Shown piece by piece: positions 1 to 8,682 of a stretch of DNA of 64,000 bases. The position numbers were made by a program, and so were the translations under genes. Numbering within the stretch: position 1 is the stretch's first letter; every line of letters begins with the position of its first letter. Source of the stretch: Acetobacter ascendens (GTDB lineage Bacteria > Pseudomonadota > Alphaproteobacteria > Acetobacterales > Acetobacteraceae); assembly GCF_001766235.1 (NCBI RefSeq), contig NZ_CP015164.1:186001-250000 (forward strand). Reading direction: 5' to 3'. Below the pieces are notes generated by a model that ran no database searches, had not been told where the DNA came from, and saw only the letters and a list, made by a program, of their open reading frames with translations.

Positions 1-80
1 GCGCAGGCAATGTGGAGGAAATGACAAGCGATTCCTTCATTACCCAGCTGAATGAAGGCAAGGCCAAGTATCTGGACTAA
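1..80 (+). CDS. C-terminal end of an unidentified protein (cut by window edge)
   Basis: An open frame enters from the left edge (codons begin at position 3) and stops with TAA at 78-80. Only about 25 residues are visible, ending in ...LNEGKAKYLD, with mixed charge and no recognisable motif. The gene runs rightwards, towards the convergent NADH dehydrogenase gene, and a terminator-like hairpin follows about 185 bases further on. The product cannot be named from this fragment. Confidence 0.5.
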   Translation, partial: AGNVEEMTSDSFITQLNEGKAKYLD

Positions 81-263
81 TCAGGTAGCCGGATAAAAGG
101 TTGTTGCAGGCGGGGTGCATAAAGGCCCGCATTGTGGGGTTTACCCAACACACAAAGCGGGCGCTTTAAAAATACAGGGGGCAGGCAGGATGCGGTGAAC
201 CTGTCTGGTCTGGCTCTTATACGGGTGGGCCGCCCCTGTGTGGCAGGTTTGCGTTATCAGGTT

Positions 264-312
264 CCCGCACTGGCTGATGTTTTAAACAGGCCGGTGCGGG
301 AATGCTTTTTTA
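264..312 (+). terminator. Rho-independent terminator
   Basis: 11-base arms (264-274 and 290-300, one G-T pair) form a GC-rich hairpin followed by a T-run at 305-311. It lies between the gene ending at 80 and the convergent NDH-2 gene ending at 333, and is oriented to stop rightward transcription. The rest of 81-332 shows no convincing gene. Confidence 0.6.
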
Positions 313-332
313 TAAACCGCGTTAAGTCTGGC

Positions 333-1616
333 TTAGTCCATCCGCACGGGGGGGCGCACAAAGCCATCCAGCCAATCTGTAAAGCAGGCAATCATGCCGC
401 GGAATGGCCCATACAGTTCAAACTGATGTTGCCGATACAGCGCCATATGGCCAAGCCGTGCGCTAAGGCCGTGCATAAAGCCACCGCCAAAGGTTTTGCC
501 ATCTGCAAAGGCGCCCCAACCATTGTAATCCCCCAAGGCCACAATGGCCCCACGGTTTCTGAACTTAAAGGTAGACACGGGCTTTTTGTTAAAGATAAAG
601 CCCGGCAGATAACGTGCCAGATGGTGCGCTTGTTGGCGGGCCACCTGTGCGGTGGGGGCAAGCGGGCTATCACTAATAAAGGCGCAATCTCCCACAGCAA
701 AAATGCTGTCATCCAGCGTGGTCTGCAAATTGGGGCGTACCAAAAACTGGCCACCGCGCCCACACTCCAAACCATCCATCTGGCGGGTAACATCCGGGGC
801 TTTTACACCAGCCGCCCAAACGCGAAACTGCGCATCCACACGGGTGCCATCTTTTAGCATAAAGCCGTGCTCATCCGCACCGCTGACCATTGTGCTGGTA
901 AGCACCTTGATTTTAAGCGCTTCAAGCTGCTTTTGCGCGGCGGCAGATACATTTTCGGGGAAGGCAGGCAGAATACGCGGCCCGGCTTCCAGCAACGTTA
1001 CGCGCATTTCCGGCGTAACAGGCGTGAAGTTGTAAAGCGAGCCAATATCCAGTGCTTTGTGCAGTTCTGCTGCAAGCTGCACGCCTGTGGCGCCACCGCC
1101 CACAATGGCAATATCCAGCGGAGAACCCCGGCCATAAGCCTGAATAACCGCATGGCGGAAGCGCTCGTTAAAGTTATTGGCTTCTACAATGTTGTCCAGG
1201 AAGATGCAGTTTTCTACCACGCCCGGCGTGCCAAAATCATTGGCGCGGCTGCCAATGGCAAAAATCAGCACATCGTAATCCAGATACCGCTCATCCAGCA
1301 GTACCTCGTGGTCTTCTTCTTCCAGCGGGGCCAGCTTCAGGCGCTTGGCGGCGCGGTCTATCCCGGCAATTTCACCATAGCAAAAGCGGAACCCATGCGC
1401 CGCAGCGTGGGAGATAAAGGTGATGCGGTCATTCTCGTTTCTGGCTGTGCCCGCAGCAAAGCAGTGTAACATAGGCTTCCATACATGGCTGAAGCCCTTG
1501 TCCACCAATGTAATATCTAACTTGCCGGAGCGCCCAAGGCTGTTGCCCAGCCGTGTTGCAATAGCCATGCCTGCAACACCGCCGCCAACAATAACCACCC
1601 GAAACCGATCACTCAT
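333..1616 (-). CDS. ndh: Type II NADH:quinone oxidoreductase (NDH-2)
   Basis: Membrane-associated flavoprotein of 427 aa that oxidises NADH and reduces quinone without pumping protons. The FAD-binding Rossmann motif GGGVAG is at residues 11-16, the NADH-binding motif IVGGGATG at 171-178, and the second FAD motif FAVGD at 306-310. Length fits the family. ATG at 1614-1616 is preceded by an AAGGGGG ribosome site, itself just downstream of a perfect 9-bp hairpin (1635-1656). In acetic acid bacteria NDH-2 typically reoxidises NADH while periplasmic dehydrogenases feed the same quinone pool. A sulfide:quinone-reductase-like relative is the main alternative, but the motifs and length favour NDH-2. 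Confidence 0.85.
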   Translation of the reverse strand: MSDRFRVVIVGGGVAGMAIATRLGNSLGRSGKLDITLVDKGFSHVWKPMLHCFAAGTARNENDRITFISHAAAHGFRFCYGEIAGIDRAAKRLKLAPLEEEDHEVLLDERYLDYDVLIFAIGSRANDFGTPGVVENCIFLDNIVEANNFNERFRHAVIQAYGRGSPLDIAIVGGGATGVQLAAELHKALDIGSLYNFTPVTPEMRVTLLEAGPRILPAFPENVSAAAQKQLEALKIKVLTSTMVSGADEHGFMLKDGTRVDAQFRVWAAGVKAPDVTRQMDGLECGRGGQFLVRPNLQTTLDDSIFAVGDCAFISDSPLAPTAQVARQQAHHLARYLPGFIFNKKPVSTFKFRNRGAIVALGDYNGWGAFADGKTFGGGFMHGLSARLGHMALYRQHQFELYGPFRGMIACFTDWLDGFVRPPVRMD

Positions 1617-1634
1617 CCCACAATATCCCCCTTG

Positions 1635-1656
1635 CTCCGCACCATGCGGTGCGGAG
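1635..1656. repeat. Inverted repeat upstream of ndh
   Basis: Perfect 9-bp arms CTCCGCACC / GGTGCGGAG separated by 4 bases, lying immediately 5' of the ndh ribosome-binding site (1627-1633). It could be an operator, a leader hairpin, or a weak terminator for the gene upstream; no T-run follows on either strand. Confidence 0.4.
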
Positions 1657-1750
1657 GAGTGCCGTGCAATCCACTACTTGTTGATCTCACGCACCCGTTT
1701 ATTGTGTTCTACCGTGGTACGCGCCGTTTTGATGACCGAAACCGGCGTAA

Positions 1751-2806
1751 TCAGGCAGCGGCTAAATCCACCACACCAATTACACCTTCCTCGGTGCCAA
1801 ACCCCAGCGTGCAGCCATCCGGGCTATAGGCCAGCGCCGTAATGGCTCCCGCCTTGCCCAGTGATACGGGCAAAACCCGCTGGGTAGATGGTTCCATCAT
1901 TACAACGGTACCATCCGCAAAGCCAGCGGCCACAACCTCTTGTTCGGGATGAAAAGCCACGCGAGTGCACAGCGCACCGCCTGCGCCCGGCAGTTCCATG
2001 GGCGGTTTGCCCATAGGGCCACCCCCAAAAAACGGCCACATCACAACGATGTCAGCCCCACTGGTAGCCAGCCATTTGCCGTTTTTGGAAAAAGAAAGTG
2101 AGCGCACCTTGGTGGGGTAGCCGCTCATGCGCATGTTGTGGCCATCTGCCAGCCGCCATCCGTGCAGGTCATTATCCTGCATGGCGGTCACCACGGCATC
2201 ACCGGCCGGGTGCATGGCAATATCAAGGTGGCTGCCTTTCCATTCCAACTGGCGGGGCTTGCCATCCTTGGATTGGGTGAACCACACAGAAACACCATTG
2301 TAGTGCGAAACCGCAATGCGCTTACCTTTGGGGTCAAACACAATGCCGCCTACGGTGGTAGGGTGTTCCAGCGTGCGGGTTACGGTGCGGCCCGTGGCAT
2401 CGCGCAGTTCCACATTCTTGCCAGCAGCGGCGGCAATCACGGCAGATTTGGCATCTACATAGGTGGTAATATGTTCCACCCAACGGCGGCCTTTGCCCAG
2501 TTCCTCAATCTCGCCTGATGGATCAAGGCGGCACAGGCGGCCATCATCACCGCCCGTTAAAAAGCAATCGGGCAGCGTATCGGCAGAAAGGCAAAGGGCA
2601 GGGCCATCATGCACGGCATAGGTGTTCCATGCCTCTGGCGTAAGCTGGTCTTCACGGTGCACCACCACCACATCACCTTCACCCGTGGTAAAGGCAAAGC
2701 GGCTGTTATCGCGCGTGGCGGCGCAGGCGGTAATTTCACCTTCCACTTTTAGGTGCGCACCGCGTTTTTCAATAAGGCCGCGCAGGGTCTGTGTCTCGGA
2801 TGTCAT
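1751..2806 (-). CDS. WD40-repeat protein coupled to a CobW-type GTPase
   Basis: 351-aa protein built of repeated beta-propeller blades, e.g. ...VGGIVFDPKGKRIAVSHYNGVSVW..., ...VRSLSFSKNGKWLATSGADIVVMW... and ...ITALAYSPDGCTLGFGTEEGVIGVV... No signal peptide or membrane segment is seen, so a cytosolic scaffold is likely. Its ATG overlaps the stop of the upstream CobW GTPase by the ATGA arrangement (2803-2806), implying translational coupling and a shared job. To my knowledge this WD40-COG0523 pairing recurs in alphaproteobacteria, but the protein's exact role is unknown; presenting or receiving metal with the GTPase is inference. Confidence 0.8.
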   Translation of the reverse strand: MTSETQTLRGLIEKRGAHLKVEGEITACAATRDNSRFAFTTGEGDVVVVHREDQLTPEAWNTYAVHDGPALCLSADTLPDCFLTGGDDGRLCRLDPSGEIEELGKGRRWVEHITTYVDAKSAVIAAAAGKNVELRDATGRTVTRTLEHPTTVGGIVFDPKGKRIAVSHYNGVSVWFTQSKDGKPRQLEWKGSHLDIAMHPAGDAVVTAMQDNDLHGWRLADGHNMRMSGYPTKVRSLSFSKNGKWLATSGADIVVMWPFFGGGPMGKPPMELPGAGGALCTRVAFHPEQEVVAAGFADGTVVMMEPSTQRVLPVSLGKAGAITALAYSPDGCTLGFGTEEGVIGVVDLAAA

Positions 2807-3807
2807 GCGGCAATGCAGCTTTCAAGCCCACGGCGCAGTTGGGGCCGGTTGAGGTTGCGACCAATGAACACAAGGCGGCTTTCACGCGGTTCATCTTTCT
2901 TCCACGGGCCGATGTTGTCTCCATCCGCCATCATGTGCACGGCCTGAAAGGCAAAGCGGTCGGGCTGGCCAGCAAAATCCAGAATACCCTTGGTGCGCAG
3001 AATATCGCCGCCCTTTTCCTGCAATAATGCGCTCACCCACGCCTGAAAGCGTCCGGCATCCAGCGGCTGCTTGACGGTAAGGGATACGCTGGTGATGTCT
3101 CCTTCATGGTGATGCTCTGGCGTGTGTTCCAGAAAATCCGGGGCGTTTTCCAAAATGCGTTCCAGATCAAACCCGCCACGGTCCATCACGTCTGTCAGCT
3201 TCACGTTGCCTTTTTTGGCAGGGTAGATGGGGGCCGCGGCATTGATCTTGCGGATGGCATCTTCCACCGCCTTAAGCTCGGCGGCATCTACAAGGTCTGT
3301 CTTGTTCAGGATAATCACATCCGCAAAAGCAACTTGTTCGTGCGCTTCGGGGCTTTCCTTCAGCGTGGTCAGGAAGTTGCTGGCATCCACCACCGTTACC
3401 ACGGCATCCAGCTTGGTTTTTGCACGCACGTCTTCATCGGCAAAAAAGGTCTGGGCCACGGGGGCGGGGTCTGCCAGGCCGGTGGTTTCTACAATAATGC
3501 CATCAAACTTGCCGCGCCGCTTCATCAGCCCGTTTAAAATACGGATCAGATCTCCGCGCACGGTGCAGCAGATGCAGCCATTGTTCATTTCGAACACTTC
3601 TTCATCTGCATCCACAACCAGATCGTTATCCACGCCCAGTTCGCCAAATTCGTTAATCACCACGGCGTATTTGCGGCCGTGTTCAGCAGTTAGGATGTGG
3701 TTGAGCAGCGTGGTTTTGCCCGCGCCCAAAAAGCCGGTCAGCACGGTAACCGGTATGCGGGTATCGGCCGCGGCTGCGTTTTCAGGCGCTGAAGATGCGT
3801 CGGACAT
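2803..3807 (-). CDS. CobW/COG0523 family metal-chaperone GTPase
   Basis: P-loop GTPase of 334 aa. Walker A GFLGAGKTT is at residues 25-33, the metal-binding GCICC motif of COG0523 proteins at 77-81, NKTD guanine specificity at 168-171, and a His cluster EHHHEGD at 231-237 before the CobW C-terminal domain. Family members (ZigA, YeiR, CobW) deliver Zn or Co under metal limitation. ATG at 3807 was chosen over the longer frame from 3858 because an AAAGG ribosome site sits just upstream and the CobW homology starts soon after. The stop overlaps the WD40 gene start. The IS copy begins 74 bases upstream of the start codon, so native regulation may be altered. Confidence 0.85.
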   Translation of the reverse strand: MSDASSAPENAAAADTRIPVTVLTGFLGAGKTTLLNHILTAEHGRKYAVVINEFGELGVDNDLVVDADEEVFEMNNGCICCTVRGDLIRILNGLMKRRGKFDGIIVETTGLADPAPVAQTFFADEDVRAKTKLDAVVTVVDASNFLTTLKESPEAHEQVAFADVIILNKTDLVDAAELKAVEDAIRKINAAAPIYPAKKGNVKLTDVMDRGGFDLERILENAPDFLEHTPEHHHEGDITSVSLTVKQPLDAGRFQAWVSALLQEKGGDILRTKGILDFAGQPDRFAFQAVHMMADGDNIGPWKKDEPRESRLVFIGRNLNRPQLRRGLESCIAA

Positions 3808-3838
3808 CGGGAATGAACCTTTCCAGTACAAACAACTG

Positions 3839-3858
3839 TTGCAACATATAGGGTGCAA
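3839..3858. promoter_or_regulatory. Inverted repeat upstream of the CobW GTPase gene
   Basis: TTGCA-N10-TGCAA dyad lying 32-51 bases before the CobW start codon. COG0523 genes are commonly repressed by Zur, so this is a reasonable candidate operator, but it does not clearly match an alphaproteobacterial Zur box I know. It lies between the IS and the gene. Confidence 0.3.
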
Positions 3859-3880
3859 TAGCGCTATAGGCCAGAACCTA

Positions 3881-4744
3881 CGGCGTGTCGTCAGTTAAGC
3901 AGGATGATGATTGAGGCGAACTGCACGGCTGCGAGGAAGGTCGATTTCAGTTTATCGTAGCGGGTTGCGATAGCGCGAAACTGCTTGAGTTTATTGAAGA
4001 ACCTCTCAACAAGGTTCCGTTCGCGGTAGAGAGAAAAATCGGTTTTCCGTCGTGTCGTTCTGTTGCGTTTTGGCGGGATGACCGGGGTAATCCCGCGCTG
4101 TATCAGCCGATCGATCAACCTGTCCGCGTCATACGCCTTGTCAGCAAGGAAAGCATCCGGTTCGATGTTTTCCAGAAGTGGTTCTGCCTGGGTGATATCG
4201 GCATCCTGTCCCGGTGTGATGCCGAGTTCCACTGGATTGCCCAGAGCGTCGCAGATGGCATGGATCTTTGTAGTTAGCCCGCCTCGTGATCGTCCGATGG
4301 CCTGATCCGTGCCCCTTTTTTGAGAGCTCCGGCACTATGCTGATGCGCTCGGACAATTGTGCTGTCGATCATCATGTATTCGTTGTCGTAATCAGCGGCC
4401 AGATAACGAAATATCCGTTCGATGACGCCGCTTTCACACCAGCGGCGCAGACGCCGGTGCACGTTTTTCCAGTCACCGAAACGGGCAGGAAGGTCGCGCC
4501 ATGGAATACCCGCGCGATAGCGATACAACACCGCCTCCACGAACAGACGGTTGTTCACCGCAGTGCCGCCGACATAGCCTTCTCGACCAGGAAGAAGATC
4601 CTTTATCCGCTCCCACTGGTCATCGCGTAAACTATAGCGCCGCATCTGTCTGTCTCCCCAAAAAAACGGGAAAACAGTCAGCACACGCAGACACAAAGTA
4701 CAACCCTCACGTGCCACTCTCAGGGCTTAACTGACGACACGCCG
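3881..4744 (-). mobile_element. 864-bp IS5-family (IS427-group) insertion sequence, copy 1
   Basis: Perfect 20-bp terminal inverted repeats (3881-3900 and 4725-4744, outer end CGGCGTGTCG...) are flanked on both sides by TA (3879-3880, 4745-4746), the target duplication typical of the IS427 group. The element carries a two-frame transposase on the minus strand. A second copy at 41012-41875, in the same orientation, differs at one base (C at 4632 versus T at 41763). This copy sits between the CobW gene and the ClC gene and interrupts no obvious coding frame. Confidence 0.93.
3891..4645 (-). CDS. IS427-group DDE transposase, two frames joined by -1 frameshift (copy 1)
   Basis: OrfA runs from ATG at 4645 (GGGGAG ribosome site upstream) to 4274; orfB occupies the -1 frame and ends at 3891 inside the left inverted repeat. 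The A6-G4 run at 4321-4312 (minus strand) sits where a -1 slip joins ...SAGALKK to ...GTDQAIGRSRGGLTTK, giving one full-length IS5-type transposase. Catalytic residues are split across the frames: first D in MIDSTIV (orfA), second D in LADKAYD and E in ERNLVERFF (orfB). Programmed frameshifting is the known expression mode of this group; its efficiency here is inferred. Confidence 0.85.
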
Positions 4745-4760
4745 TAGGCCCAGCGGCGGA

Positions 4761-6221
4761 TCAGCCCTGCTTTGATGAGGAGGAGTGGCGTGCAGTATCT
4801 GTGGCCGTTACCACGGATGCGCTGCTCTGCTTGGGGGCAGTGGTACGTACAAAACGCACGGCCAGCGCGCCATACAGGGCATGGCTGCACAAGGTGCGGG
4901 AAACACCAAAAGCCAAAAAGGCGCTGGCCAGCAGGGCAAGGGTGATCTGCTGGTTATCGCACATTTCCATCACAATAACCGTGGCGGTGAGGGGAGATTG
5001 CGTAACCGCGGCAAAATAGGCCACGGTGCCCAGCAGCACCACAGCCCCCGGTGCGGTATGGGGCAAAAACTGCGCCACCCAGCCACCCATGCCAGCACCT
5101 ACAGAAAGCGAGGGCGCAAACAACCCGCCGGGAATGCCCGAACAGTAGGACACAATGGTGGCCAGCAGCTTCAGCACAAAAAACGAGGCTGGATATTGGT
5201 CTGACCCCATAATAATGTCACGCGCCTGCACATAGCCTGTGCCGTATGTCATGCCGCCAGAAATCAGCCCGATAAAGGCCAGCACCAGCCCGCACAGGGC
5301 TGCAAACGCAACCGGATGACGCGTAATGAATGTGCCAAAAGCCCCCGAAATACCGCGAGACATGCGCACTAGCAGGGCAGAAAACCCACCCCCACACAGC
5401 CCGCCGATAATACCGCAGGCCAGCACGGCCAGCCAGCTTGTACCCACCGGCACGGAGGAATAGGTGTGCCCGAAATAGGTATAGTTGCCCACAAGGGCGA
5501 TAGCCGTAACACCGGAAATGACCACACAGGTCAGCATGGTGCCGCTGGTACGTTGCTCGAAGGAATGGGCCAGTTCCTCAATGCCAAACACAATGCCCGC
5601 CAGTGGGGTGTTAAAGGCGGCGGCCACACCTGCGGCCCCTCCGGCTTTAATAAGCGCGCGTTGGCGGGTGAGGTCTGTAATGCCCATGTAATGGCCCACC
5701 GTGTGCATGATGGAAGCCCCCACCTGCACGGTTGGTCCTTCTCGGCCAATAGAGGCCCCAGAAAGCAGGCCAAGGCATGTAAGCAGGATTTTGGCAAAGG
5801 CAATGCGCAGGGACAGCACTTTATCAACAATGGTTATGTTGTTGAAGTGCATACACGCAATGGCCTGCGGAATACCGCTGCCCTGCGCGCCCCTAAACCA
5901 GGTGCGCGTTAACCATGTAGAAAGTGCCAGCCCACCGGGGGTAACCAGCAACATCAACAATGGGCTTATTTTTAAAATGTGGTCTCGCACATGGGCGGCG
6001 GCATCGGCCAGCGTGGCAAAGCCTACGGCCACCACACCCACCATAATGGCGCCAGACCAGTAAATAAATTTTCTGCGCCAGTTTACGGTGCCCGCTTTGG
6101 CATGTTCTCGCAAATGACGAAGGGATTCAGTCGTGGGGAACACGCTGGCAGACATGGGCGGCATCCGTAAAGGCATAAAGGGCGGGAAAAAGGATGCAGC
6201 CGATTGTAGCATTTCATGCAC
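4761..6221 (-). CDS. ClC-family chloride channel / H+-anion antiporter
   Basis: Polytopic membrane protein of up to 486 aa. It has the ClC selectivity motifs GSGIP (residues 114-118) and GREGP (159-163), whose Glu corresponds to the external gating glutamate; a GIEELAHSF segment matches the region carrying the internal proton-transfer glutamate, which suggests an antiporter rather than a passive channel. The longest frame opens with GTG at 6221, but ATG codons at residues 4, 16, 20 and 23 lie before the conserved core and no clear ribosome site separates them. A role in acid tolerance would suit an acid-producing bacterium but is inference. Confidence 0.85.
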   Translation of the reverse strand: MHEMLQSAASFFPPFMPLRMPPMSASVFPTTESLRHLREHAKAGTVNWRRKFIYWSGAIMVGVVAVGFATLADAAAHVRDHILKISPLLMLLVTPGGLALSTWLTRTWFRGAQGSGIPQAIACMHFNNITIVDKVLSLRIAFAKILLTCLGLLSGASIGREGPTVQVGASIMHTVGHYMGITDLTRQRALIKAGGAAGVAAAFNTPLAGIVFGIEELAHSFEQRTSGTMLTCVVISGVTAIALVGNYTYFGHTYSSVPVGTSWLAVLACGIIGGLCGGGFSALLVRMSRGISGAFGTFITRHPVAFAALCGLVLAFIGLISGGMTYGTGYVQARDIIMGSDQYPASFFVLKLLATIVSYCSGIPGGLFAPSLSVGAGMGGWVAQFLPHTAPGAVVLLGTVAYFAAVTQSPLTATVIVMEMCDNQQITLALLASAFLAFGVSRTLCSHALYGALAVRFVRTTAPKQSSASVVTATDTARHSSSSKQG

Positions 6222-6278
6222 AACATGAAAGAGGCGATGTTCTTTATTGCCGAATATTTATGGCAAGCACCACTTTTA

Positions 6279-7244
6279 TTATGCGTTGGCCCCAGTATCG
6301 GGCAGGGCATCGGGCGCTGGGCAGGTTTCTGCCGGGCCTTTCCAGAACACAATGCCCTCGCGCTTGGCGTGCGTGTCTGGCTCAACATGAATATGCACCA
6401 GCGTGCTGCCCATACTGGCGCGCAGGGCGGCCTCTATGCGGTCACAAATATCATGCGCGGTGTTCACGCTCATGGTGCCGGGCACAACCAGATGGAACTC
6501 TAAAAACGTTACCGCTCCCACAATGCGGGTGCGGATATCGTGCGCCTCAATCGCCCCTTTGCCGTTGGCGGCAATAATGCTGCGAATTTCTGCCATTGTT
6601 TCAGGCTCGGGGGCTTCATCCATCAGCCCGGAAACAGACTCGCGCATCACTTCCCAGCCTACACGCAGCACGTTTACGGCCAAAAGCCCTGCCAAAATGG
6701 CATCCAGCCGCACCCAGCCGGTAAGCGGAATAAGCGTAACACCCACCACAAGGGCAACGCCTGTCCATACATCGGAAAGCACATGCTGCCCGCCTGCCAT
6801 CAGTGCGGGGGAGCGGCGTTTTTGCCCCACGCGCAGCATAATAAGCCCCCATGCCAGGTTAACCACGGTGGCAAGGGCGTTCAGCCCCAGCCCAAGCCAC
6901 GGGGCCTTTGGCGGGTTGGGGTGTAGCCAGCCTTCCACTGCTTCATGCCCAATAACAAAAGCGGTAATGACAACCAGCGCGCCCTCTGCCACGGCAGAAA
7001 GATATTCCGCCTTGTGGTGGCCGTAGGGGTGGTTGGTATCTGCTGGCAGTTCGGCCACGCTAAGCGCCCACAGCCCTCCGGCGGCGGCCACCACGTTAAT
7101 AATGGTTTCAAGCGCATCGGCATACAGGGCAATGCTGCCGCTGGTGGCATAGGCGGCGTATTTCAGCCCCAGTGCAACAAAGCTGACACCAAGGCTAACA
7201 ACAGCAATGCCACGATTGCTGGAGGGAAGGGGAAGTTCTGGCAC
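6279..7244 (-). CDS. Cation diffusion facilitator (CDF) metal exporter, FieF-like
   Basis: 321 aa with an N-terminal six-helix CDF membrane domain and a C-terminal cytoplasmic ferredoxin-like domain (about 215-300). The metal-site regions are visible: YADALET in helix 2, HPYGHHKAEY in the loop after it, and QHVLSD (HxxxD) in helix 5. Such proteins export Zn, Fe or Mn from cytoplasm in exchange for protons. Translation appears to begin at GTG (7242-7244), without a strong ribosome site. A second, His-rich CDF gene lies directly upstream on the same strand. The substrate metal cannot be read from sequence. Confidence 0.83.
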   Translation of the reverse strand: MPELPLPSSNRGIAVVSLGVSFVALGLKYAAYATSGSIALYADALETIINVVAAAGGLWALSVAELPADTNHPYGHHKAEYLSAVAEGALVVITAFVIGHEAVEGWLHPNPPKAPWLGLGLNALATVVNLAWGLIMLRVGQKRRSPALMAGGQHVLSDVWTGVALVVGVTLIPLTGWVRLDAILAGLLAVNVLRVGWEVMRESVSGLMDEAPEPETMAEIRSIIAANGKGAIEAHDIRTRIVGAVTFLEFHLVVPGTMSVNTAHDICDRIEAALRASMGSTLVHIHVEPDTHAKREGIVFWKGPAETCPAPDALPDTGANA

Positions 7245-7304
7245 GTAAACAACAATTCTGGCTGGCGTGGCGGCGTAAAATGCGCGGGATAAGATAAAGG
7301 CGTG

Positions 7305-8465
7305 TCAGACGGTGCGGGGGTCTGTTAAGGCGCAGGAGGGGGCGTAATCTGCGGCTTCTATCTGCACGGTGGGGTGCACAATGCCAAAGCGCTCCCGCAG
7401 GGCGGCGGCGGCTTTTTCCAGCAGGGCGGTATCATTTTCCTGCACCGGGGCAGAGGCGCGCACCAAATGCACTGTCAGCGCTGTTTCCGTAGTGCTGATG
7501 GGCCAGATGTGCAGATCATGCAAATCCGCCACACCGGGCAGCGTGCGCAAAAAGCCTTCCACAGCCCCAGCATCCACCGTGCGGGGTACGGCATCCAGCG
7601 CCATATCCAAGGAATCTCGCAGCAAAGACCATGTGCTGGCCACCACCACAATAGAAATAGCCAAGCTTATAGCCGGGTCTATCCAGTTCAGGCCCGTCAG
7701 TAACACCAGCCCACCCGCTATTACCACGGCAAGGGAGGTAACGGCATCTGCCATAAGGTGCATGAAGGCCGCGCGAATGTTGAGGTCTCCCTTCTGCCCG
7801 GATGCAAAAAGCAGGGCGGTGGCGCCGTTCACCACAATGCCAAGGGCGGCCACAATCATCATAGTTTTGCCAGCCACAGGGGCGGGGTCAAACAGGCGGG
7901 TCATGGCCTCCCACGCAACGCCGCCCGTTACCAGCATAAGCACCAGCGCGTTGGCCAGTGCTGCCAGAATGGAGGACCGGCGCAACCCATACGTAAACCG
8001 CAGCGAGGGCGAGCGTTGGGAAAGGTACTGCGCCATCCATGCCGCCGCCAGTGCCAGCACATCAGAAAGATTGTGCCCCGCATCGGCCAGCAGTGCCAGA
8101 GAGTGTGAGAAAAAGCCCCACAGCGCCTCTGCCACCAGATAAAGGCTGTTGGCTACAATACCAATGGCAAATGCTTTGCCAAAGGAGGAAGGGGTATGCA
8201 CATGGGCGTGCCCAAAACCGTGGCTATGCCCGCAGCTTCCGCCTGCTGCATGATCGTGCCCGGTGTGATCATCATGTGCTTCATGCGCGTGGTCATGCTC
8301 TTCTGCGCCGCACCCATGCGTATGCGTATCTGCTGCGTGATCATGCTCTGCTGTGCAGGGTTGTGCACGGCTGTGCCCATCTGGCTGGCCCGGCGTGTGG
8401 TGCGTATGACCACAGACTGAACCCGCAGGCTGGGAAGGGGGCATATGATCGTGCGGCGAAGGCAT
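7305..8465 (-). CDS. CDF zinc exporter (CzcD/ZitB type) with His-rich N-terminus
   Basis: The first ~100 residues are packed with His, Asp and Cys (repeated HDHA, HTHG, CGHSHGFGHAHVH), a metal-sensing or buffering tail seen in Zn-type CDF proteins. A six-helix CDF domain follows with HxxxD sites in helix 2 (AGHNLSD) and helix 5 (HLMAD), then a cytoplasmic domain. ATG at 8465 is chosen because the frame upstream of it (open from 8531) looks noncoding; ATG at 8477 is also possible. Neighbouring CDF and CobW genes suggest a local metal-homeostasis group. Confidence 0.85.
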   Translation of the reverse strand: MPSPHDHMPPSQPAGSVCGHTHHTPGQPDGHSRAQPCTAEHDHAADTHTHGCGAEEHDHAHEAHDDHTGHDHAAGGSCGHSHGFGHAHVHTPSSFGKAFAIGIVANSLYLVAEALWGFFSHSLALLADAGHNLSDVLALAAAWMAQYLSQRSPSLRFTYGLRRSSILAALANALVLMLVTGGVAWEAMTRLFDPAPVAGKTMMIVAALGIVVNGATALLFASGQKGDLNIRAAFMHLMADAVTSLAVVIAGGLVLLTGLNWIDPAISLAISIVVVASTWSLLRDSLDMALDAVPRTVDAGAVEGFLRTLPGVADLHDLHIWPISTTETALTVHLVRASAPVQENDTALLEKAAAALRERFGIVHPTVQIEAADYAPSCALTDPRTV

Positions 8466-8682
8466 GGGAACGAGCATTCCTGAACGAAAAGAGCGATAAG
8501 AACAAAGGCCGGTATAGGCCAAGAGTACCAATCTGGTCTGTCTTATCTATGTCTGCTGAGGATGGCATGGAAGGGCAACATCTTTTTTGTGACCCACGAC
8601 AGAATATTGCGCCACACGGCGGAGCGGCCTAGGGAAAGGGCAGATTTTTTTCACGGCTGCTTGAAAGGTAAGGGCACAGCGC

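Noticed and set aside
3890..4745. Separate small genes on both strands inside the IS
   Set aside because: They are shadows of the transposase frames and are repeated identically in copy 2.
6279..7244. Loss of a metal ligand in CDF helix 2 (DALET instead of DxxxD)
   Set aside because: The D-A-L-E-S/T pattern is, as far as I recall, common in this CDF branch, so it is not a defect.
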